DNA from: Streptomyces poriferorum
Lineage (GTDB): Bacteria; Actinomycetota; Actinomycetes; Streptomycetales; Streptomycetaceae
DNA: 49,376 nt
Reading direction: 5' to 3'
NCBI RefSeq assembly: GCF_019399235.1
Contig: NZ_JAELVH010000071.1
Coordinates: 1-49,376 of the forward strand
Of the stretch, positions 44,794-49,376 are shown in pieces; within the stretch, counting starts at the first letter, position 1, and every line of letters starts with the position of its first letter. The notes under the pieces were generated by a model that did not search any database, had not been told where the DNA came from, and worked only from the letters and a program-made list of their open reading frames with translations. A program made the position numbers and the translations under genes.

Positions 44794-46071
44794 TCAGGAC
44801 CGGCCGTCCCGGCGCCGCTCGTAGAGCCACAGCGCATCGAGGTGGGACTCGGCGGAATGAGAGCCGGGACGCTGCCGCGGCGGGCCAAGACGGCGGGCCG
44901 CTTCCACGCACCGCTCGTCGTTGTGGAAGGCGAGCCCTTCCACAGCGGTGACCCGTACCTGGCGGTCCACGTCCTCCAGCAAGGTGAACATCGCGTCGGC
45001 CAGGGCAGGAGCACGGTCTTTGCCGTTGCCGACCGTGGAGCAGGCGTCCCGCCGTACCGCCGTGTCCGCGTCCGTCATCAGCACCAGCAGCGCCTCACGA
45101 ACGTCGTCCGAGAAGGCAGGTGGCTCGAACCATGTGCCCAGGCCGGATGCCACCGCGCGTCGTACACCGACGTCGGGATGGCCGGCACAGGACAGAAGGG
45201 CGGCGTTGGCGCGCGAATCGGCGTGCTCTCCCAGCGCTTTGAGTACCTCGGTGAGGACGAGGCGGTCCGATTCCCGCGTCGACCACTCGGTGAAGATGTC
45301 CAGGGCGGGACCGGCGAACGCATCCGCTTCGCTGTCGTCGAAGAGATGGGTCAGTCTCAGCACCTCGGCACCGAACACCCGGTGCGAGGGATCGGGATGT
45401 GTACGCAGGGCCTCGGCAGCCGCCCAGGTCTCCTGATCGCGGCGGTGCGCCAGGAGGAGGGTGGCGCTGCCCCACGCGGAGTGGTCCTGGTCGAAGGGCA
45501 GTGCGCGTTCCATCAGTTCCTCGAACGAGGCGTGGATACCGAGCGGTTCCTCCAGGGCTGTGATGATCGCAGCATGCCCGTCCCGCACGGACATCCCTGC
45601 GAGGGTGAGTTCGCCGATGCTGTAGTACTCCTCGTCCTGGACCCGGGTCCGGACAACGGCCTCCTCGGCGCCCGTACGACGCCGGAGCTCGGCTTCGGCC
45701 CCCGCCTCGCACCAGTGGAATGCGAGATCACGGGCCTCCAGAAGCTCGGCCTCCTGGTACCGGCTCCGAATGCGCGGGTCCAGAAGCGCCTCGACCAGCG
45801 AGGGCGACCCCGACTCGACGGCCTCGCGCAGCGACAACAACTCGTCCGGCCGGCTCAGGCCGGGGTCGGCGCAGTGCTGGAGCAGCAGTTGGGCGATGGC
45901 TCCGCACCGCATGCGTACCGCGAGAGAGAAGGCGACGTGCTGCGCATCGGGATCGCAGCCCTCCCAGAGAATGCTCTCCACCAGGCCGGTGTTCCCGGCG
46001 CGAACCGCGGAGGCGAGAGCGGACTCGCCACCCGTTGCGGTGCTCGTCGCCATACCTGTGCCCGTATCCAC
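44794..46071 (-). CDS. Ankyrin/HEAT-repeat protein
   Basis: 425 residues from the GTG at 46071 (AGGGGGC in front; an ATG five codons later and a GTG eleven codons earlier are alternatives). Residues about 15-70 look like ankyrin-type helices (ALASAVRAGNTGLVESILWEGCDPDAQHVAFSLAVRMRCGAIAQLLLQH). From about residue 200 to the end there are HEAT-like helical pairs (HRVFGAEVLRLTHLF, SDRLVLTEVLKALGEH, HPDVGVRRAVASGLGTWF, DTAVRRDACSTVGN, DRQVRVTAVEGLAFHNDERCVEAARRL). No enzyme motif or membrane segment. Third gene of a probable operon with two AlkB-like oxygenases; likely a protein-binding scaffold. Confidence 0.82.
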   Translation of the reverse strand: MDTGTGMATSTATGGESALASAVRAGNTGLVESILWEGCDPDAQHVAFSLAVRMRCGAIAQLLLQHCADPGLSRPDELLSLREAVESGSPSLVEALLDPRIRSRYQEAELLEARDLAFHWCEAGAEAELRRRTGAEEAVVRTRVQDEEYYSIGELTLAGMSVRDGHAAIITALEEPLGIHASFEELMERALPFDQDHSAWGSATLLLAHRRDQETWAAAEALRTHPDPSHRVFGAEVLRLTHLFDDSEADAFAGPALDIFTEWSTRESDRLVLTEVLKALGEHADSRANAALLSCAGHPDVGVRRAVASGLGTWFEPPAFSDDVREALLVLMTDADTAVRRDACSTVGNGKDRAPALADAMFTLLEDVDRQVRVTAVEGLAFHNDERCVEAARRLGPPRQRPGSHSAESHLDALWLYERRRDGRS

Positions 46072-46137
46072 GGCCCTGCCCCCTGTCGCGTACTCGCAGA
46101 TCACTGTAGTTCGGTTCTGCCGAAGTGATTCGATCGC

Positions 46138-46914
46138 TCAAGGCCGGACGGGCGGCATCAGGTCGCTCTCGCTGACGGTGTACGTCAACGGGGGATAGAC
46201 GAATTCCGATTCCTTGTTCTCGCGCCGCCGCATCCGGTAGAACTCGCGCCTCTGGTCCTCGTCGGCCGACATGAGACGCGCACCCTGCGGGAGGTACGGC
46301 AGTCCGTCGCGAAACCGGATGGAGGTCTTCGACGTCCGGAAGGTCAGACCCAACCACTGGTTGTCCGTCGCGCGGTCCGGCGCGGCCGGCACGATCTTGT
46401 GCCTGAGCCGCCGATTCGATTCGACGGAGAACGCGACGACACTGTGGTGGGCGAGGGGCACCTCGTACTTCTCGCCACCGGACCCCTTCGATTCGAAGAT
46501 CAGCTTCCTGGACGGGCTCGCTTCACCATGCCGGTAGCAGGAGAAGACGGCGATGAACGAATCGTCTGCCAGGTCGAGCGCCTGGTCGGAATGGCTTCCC
46601 ATGGTGGTGCAAGCGCGCGTGTAGCTTTCGATGAGGGCGTTGTTGAAGGCGGCCGGAAGCGCCGTACGTTCCTGAATCCGTCGCGCCAGCCGTTCGTGCA
46701 CCGCACGGAATCGCTGCGGCGGGTTGCTGTATCGCGTGGTCGTGCGGACGAGAGGCACCCCGCCCGCCTCGTCGATTCTGGTCAGTGTGGCGCCTCGGCG
46801 GCCTTTTCCCGTGTCCTCCCAACGGGCCGACGCGGCCAGCTCCGCAAAGAGATTCTCCTCGCTCGGCAGAGCGAACGAGAGAATCTCATCCGAGATCCCG
46901 GAATTCGGGGGCAA
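46138..46914 (-). CDS. AlkB-like 2OG-Fe(II) oxygenase (second paralogue)
   Basis: 258 residues. FNNALIESYTRACTTMGSHSD carries the HxD pair (His108, Asp110). DSFIAVFSCYRHG, then RKLIFESKG, then HSVVAFSVESNRRLRHKIVP gives the distal His172, and LGLTFRTSKTSI supplies a possible 2OG-binding Arg193. This order is that of AlkB-family dioxygenases. The same blocks occur in the gene immediately upstream. The TTG at 46914 is the only start in this frame with a ribosome site (GGGAG 7 bases ahead); it overlaps the upstream gene by 29 bases. Substrate unknown: nucleic acid or protein. Confidence 0.72.
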   Translation of the reverse strand: MPPNSGISDEILSFALPSEENLFAELAASARWEDTGKGRRGATLTRIDEAGGVPLVRTTTRYSNPPQRFRAVHERLARRIQERTALPAAFNNALIESYTRACTTMGSHSDQALDLADDSFIAVFSCYRHGEASPSRKLIFESKGSGGEKYEVPLAHHSVVAFSVESNRRLRHKIVPAAPDRATDNQWLGLTFRTSKTSIRFRDGLPYLPQGARLMSADEDQRREFYRMRRRENKESEFVYPPLTYTVSESDLMPPVRP

Positions 46915-48157
46915 GGTAATCTCCCGTGTTCATGCTGAAGTCGAACTGGTCGCCGTAGTCGATGAAGGACGAGGTCCTGTTCTCCTCGGAGTACAGCCGG
47001 CGCAGTTCGTCCATGCCTGCCGCTGTGGGCGGCCCCAGTTCCACCAGGTCTCCGGCCGCCGCCTTGAGGAACGTGCGGCCGTCCCTGTGAACGGCCTCGG
47101 CGCTCGAACAGCGCACCACGTATCCCAGGCGGGTCGGGAGCAGTCCGGCGTCCAGGCCCGAGGGGCGGATCTCGTGCGTGTACAGACGGTTGGTGGACAG
47201 CGGCATGAAGAAGACGGATCCGGGGTGGAGCGTCACGGTGAACTGGGAGGGGAGCGCCGCCCTGTCGAGGTCCTCGCGGTCGTCGCGGGTTTCGTGGCCT
47301 TCGGCCGGCTCCTTGAGGCGGAAGTGGAGCCGGGTCAGTCCGCTGGCACCCTTCACGCCGTAGTCGAAGGTGTCCTCGGCCAGGGGGCGCAGCTTGTCGA
47401 GTCCGTCGTAGAAGGTGCAGAAGGCCATGATGCCGTGGGCGGGCATGTCCTTGGTCTTGTCGGCATGGGCCGAGATCCTGGCCTTCGACTGCTTGCGCAC
47501 GGCCGTGGCAGCGGTGTTGTGGTAGATCTGCGCGAGGACATGATTCAGCGGCGCCTGATTCCGGAAGACGGCGGCGGCCTCGTCGTTCAGAGCCTCGACG
47601 ATGCGTGTGTCGGTCGGGCCGAAACTCTCCGTCGGGCCCGAGAGGTTCGTGGAGCACCGCAGCAGACGGAAATGCAGTGCGTCACCGTGGCGCGTGACGG
47701 GCGTCAGATAGATTCCGCTGCGATGGGCCGTTCCCGGCTTGGTGGACTCCGTCAGGGACTGGAACGCGTGCTCCGCACGGATGCGCCCGAAGTGATCGTC
47801 ATCGAGTCCGAAGAAGCGGCGGTAGTACACACCGGCGCCGTGTACGCGCAGGGGGACCCGGCCGAGGCCGACGGGCGTCCACGGTTCGCCGGCGCTCCCG
47901 TCGTAGCCGTGTGACAGTTCGCGGATGACGAAGACCCGGTCGGCCGAACGCAGTCGGCCGCGGCTGATCCCGGACATGTCGCCGCACAGGTAGACGGTCC
48001 CCTGCGCGAGGCCGGGCGCGCCGGAAGCCAGGTCCTCCGGCGTGAGGATGTCCCCGAAGAAGTCCCTGATCCCGTCATGGTCATGCAGCTCCGAAGGCGC
48101 GACCAAGGTGTTGCCCGCAGCGTGAAGGCGGGCTTCCGTCGGTGCTGTCGTGTCCAT
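46886..48157 (-). CDS. AlkB-like 2OG-Fe(II) oxygenase (larger paralogue)
   Basis: 423 residues from the ATG at 48157; 29 further codons are open upstream but consist of a 9-base repeat (KDS repeated) and lack a ribosome site. A 190-residue N-terminal region of unknown fold (VYLCGDMSGISRGRLRSADRVFVIRELSHGYDG) precedes the oxygenase part: HVLAQIYHNTAATAV, SAHADKTKDMPAHGIMAFCTFY (His231, Asp233), LTRLHFRLK, HPGSVFFMPLSTNRLYTHEIRPS (His328) and RLGYVVRCSS (Arg344 or 349). Each block lines up with the smaller neighbour encoded downstream. First gene of the probable operon. Confidence 0.7.
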   Translation of the reverse strand: MDTTAPTEARLHAAGNTLVAPSELHDHDGIRDFFGDILTPEDLASGAPGLAQGTVYLCGDMSGISRGRLRSADRVFVIRELSHGYDGSAGEPWTPVGLGRVPLRVHGAGVYYRRFFGLDDDHFGRIRAEHAFQSLTESTKPGTAHRSGIYLTPVTRHGDALHFRLLRCSTNLSGPTESFGPTDTRIVEALNDEAAAVFRNQAPLNHVLAQIYHNTAATAVRKQSKARISAHADKTKDMPAHGIMAFCTFYDGLDKLRPLAEDTFDYGVKGASGLTRLHFRLKEPAEGHETRDDREDLDRAALPSQFTVTLHPGSVFFMPLSTNRLYTHEIRPSGLDAGLLPTRLGYVVRCSSAEAVHRDGRTFLKAAAGDLVELGPPTAAGMDELRRLYSEENRTSSFIDYGDQFDFSMNTGDYLAPEFRDLG

Positions 48158-48178
48158 CAACCCGTACCTGTCGTTCGC

Positions 48179-48205
48179 CTTGCTGTCCTTGCTGTCCTTG
48201 CTGTC
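48179..48205. repeat. Three 9-bp direct repeats upstream of the oxygenase operon
   Basis: CTTGCTGTC three times in a row at 48179-48205, 22 bases before the start codon of the first oxygenase gene on the minus strand. It lies in the leader or promoter. The other bases from 48206 to 48370 show no gene. Confidence 0.7.
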
Positions 48206-48370
48206 TTTGCCGGCGGAGCACTCGAACCTTCGCGGACATGGCAATGGTCCGCACTCTTCCCTCGCGTGGCGAAGCGCAGAAGGAAAGGAGTCGGACCGCC
48301 GGGAATCCCGATGCTCTCACGGGGCCCGAAGGCGGGCAACGGGTATCTGCGGTACCCGCGGGGCGCGGGA

Positions 48371-49376
48371 TCACTCCTGCCGCAGGGCGAGCCACAACTC
48401 CGTACGTACGTCCATGTCGTCCAGGTCCGCGCCCAGCAACACCCCGCACCGCGCGATGCGTTGGCGCACGGTATTGCGGTGCACGGACAGGGCCACCGCC
48501 GTCCGGTCCCAGTTGCCGTGCAGGGAGAGCCAGCAACGCAGGGTCTCGGCGAGCGGCGCGGTGAGCGGGGCGAGGAGTTCGCGGGCACGGTCTCCCGCCG
48601 GGCCGGGCGGGAGCAGCGCGGCGAGGCCGGACACCGGAGCGTCCACCACCATCGGGGCGCGGGTTGCCTCCGCCCGGCCGAGTGCGCGCGCGGCCCGGGT
48701 GTCGGCGGCCTCCAGCGCGTCGGCCGCGGCGGGGGCCGACGCGCCGAGCGTCCAGCCCGGCTGCGGGGTGATCCGGCCGTCGCCCGGGACCAGGACCCGT
48801 GCCGTGTCGCCCTCCGGGTCCGCGTCCACGAGGGCCGAGCCCAGGGCCGCGCCGAGCGCGCCCGCGGTGAGCGGGTCCGCCGCACCGCCGTCGCCGCGGC
48901 GCGCGTGCACCACCGTCCACCGCCCGTCGCCGTCCAGCAGCGGCGCGACGTCCGCCGGGTCCGCGCCGAGCAGCAGCCGGACGAGCGCCGCCGAGCGTGC
49001 CGCCGCGTCGGCGCCCTGGTGCGGGGCGGCCAGCAGGGAGAGCAGGACGACCGCGATCCCGGCGACGGTGTGGTCGCCCGGCTCGCGGTGGTCCGTGGCC
49101 AGGGTCAGGGCGAGCCCCTGCCCGCCGCCCAGCGCGTACGCCGACAGATGGGCGGCGCCTACGGTGTCGGTGGCCGAGGCGGGTGCCGGGCGGGTGTCCG
49201 GGGCGAGGACCCGGGCCAGCCGGGCCAGGGCCGCCCGCACCTCCGGGGCCGGTGGCCGGCCCGCCGCGTGCAGCTCCTCGCCGCCGGCCGTCAGCAGGGC
49301 CGCCCGCCCGGGCAGCCGGACCGCCAGCTGGTGCAGGACCGCGGGGATCGGGTCCGGCCTGGCCGCCGCGGCGGCC
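48371..49376 (-). CDS. PucR-family transcriptional regulator, 5' part outside the window
   Basis: At least 335 residues; the frame runs open through the right edge. The C-terminal PucR helix-turn-helix is clear: LRCWLSLHGNWDRTAVALSVHRNTVRQRIARCGVLLGADLDDMDVRTELWLALRQE. The preceding region holds the GGDEF-like/CdaR linker typical of PucR proteins, rich in Ala. Homologues often control purine, nitrogen or amine catabolism. The start is not in view, so the target cannot be inferred. Confidence 0.88.
   Translation of the reverse strand, partial: AAAAARPDPIPAVLHQLAVRLPGRAALLTAGGEELHAAGRPPAPEVRAALARLARVLAPDTRPAPASATDTVGAAHLSAYALGGGQGLALTLATDHREPGDHTVAGIAVVLLSLLAAPHQGADAAARSAALVRLLLGADPADVAPLLDGDGRWTVVHARRGDGGAADPLTAGALGAALGSALVDADPEGDTARVLVPGDGRITPQPGWTLGASAPAAADALEAADTRAARALGRAEATRAPMVVDAPVSGLAALLPPGPAGDRARELLAPLTAPLAETLRCWLSLHGNWDRTAVALSVHRNTVRQRIARCGVLLGADLDDMDVRTELWLALRQE

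Noticed and set aside
48158..48244. Longer start for the first AlkB-like gene (29 extra residues)
   Set aside because: The extra part encodes KDS repeats from a 9-base tandem repeat and has no ribosome site.

Overview
The window is chromosomal DNA of a Streptomyces species. GC and codon bias are very high. Gene order matches the conserved core around S. coelicolor SCO2774-SCO2798 (numbers from memory), read here in reverse order: ceb sugar-uptake operon, oligoribonuclease, adpA, glmS, hexosaminidase, ferrioxamine-uptake genes, leucine/short acyl-CoA catabolism. adpA carries an in-frame TTA codon, and CebR, DasR-like, iron-box and AccR-like operators are all visible.

Layout. (1) 1-6.8 kb: cellobiose/cello-oligosaccharide ABC importer cebEFG, beta-glucosidase bglC and LacI-type repressor cebR, with three copies of the CebR box. 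(2) 6.8-13.9 kb: accessory segment between cebR and the tRNA-His/orn/adpA core. It holds an HxlR regulator with a divergent NmrA-type reductase, a decapitated ABC ATPase remnant, a minus-strand chain of overlapping genes (immunity-like fusion with DUF6879, XRE-DUF5753 regulator, and four small genes, three of them CxxC micro-proteins), a perfect 18-bp inverted repeat between two divergent genes, and a plasmid-type winged-helix gene. (3) 13.9-22.1 kb: glutamate-synthase-like FMN protein, tRNA-His, orn, adpA, a small membrane protein, universal stress protein and glmS. (4) 22.4-26.2 kb: GH20 hexosaminidase with a DasR-like site, then siderophore reductase and ferrioxamine-binding lipoprotein desE under an iron box. 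The biosynthetic genes desABCD, which normally lie between hex and these two, are absent. (5) 26.2-28.5 kb: a frameshifted small gene and an MFS pump/ArsR pair with duplicated operators. (6) 28.6-35.2 kb: acdH-hmgL-mccA-accD1 operon and its divergent TetR regulator. (7) 35.3-44.7 kb: phosphatase-like gene, an octamer tandem repeat, a WYL regulator facing an epoxide hydrolase homologue lacking its catalytic residues, cation efflux protein, thioesterase and acyl-CoA dehydrogenase, and a TetR/flavin reductase/MFS drug-resistance-type module. (8) 44.8-48.2 kb: an apparent three-gene operon of two homologous AlkB-like 2OG-Fe(II) oxygenases and an ankyrin/HEAT-repeat protein, with no counterpart known to me. 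(9) A PucR-type regulator runs off the right edge.

The strongest candidates for something undescribed are the double-AlkB/HEAT operon (44.8-48.2 kb) and the overlapping CxxC micro-protein chain (8.55-11.23 kb). The missing desferrioxamine biosynthesis genes and the catalytically empty epoxide hydrolase are the most interesting departures from the expected gene content. No database search was possible. Family calls rest on motifs and remembered homologues.
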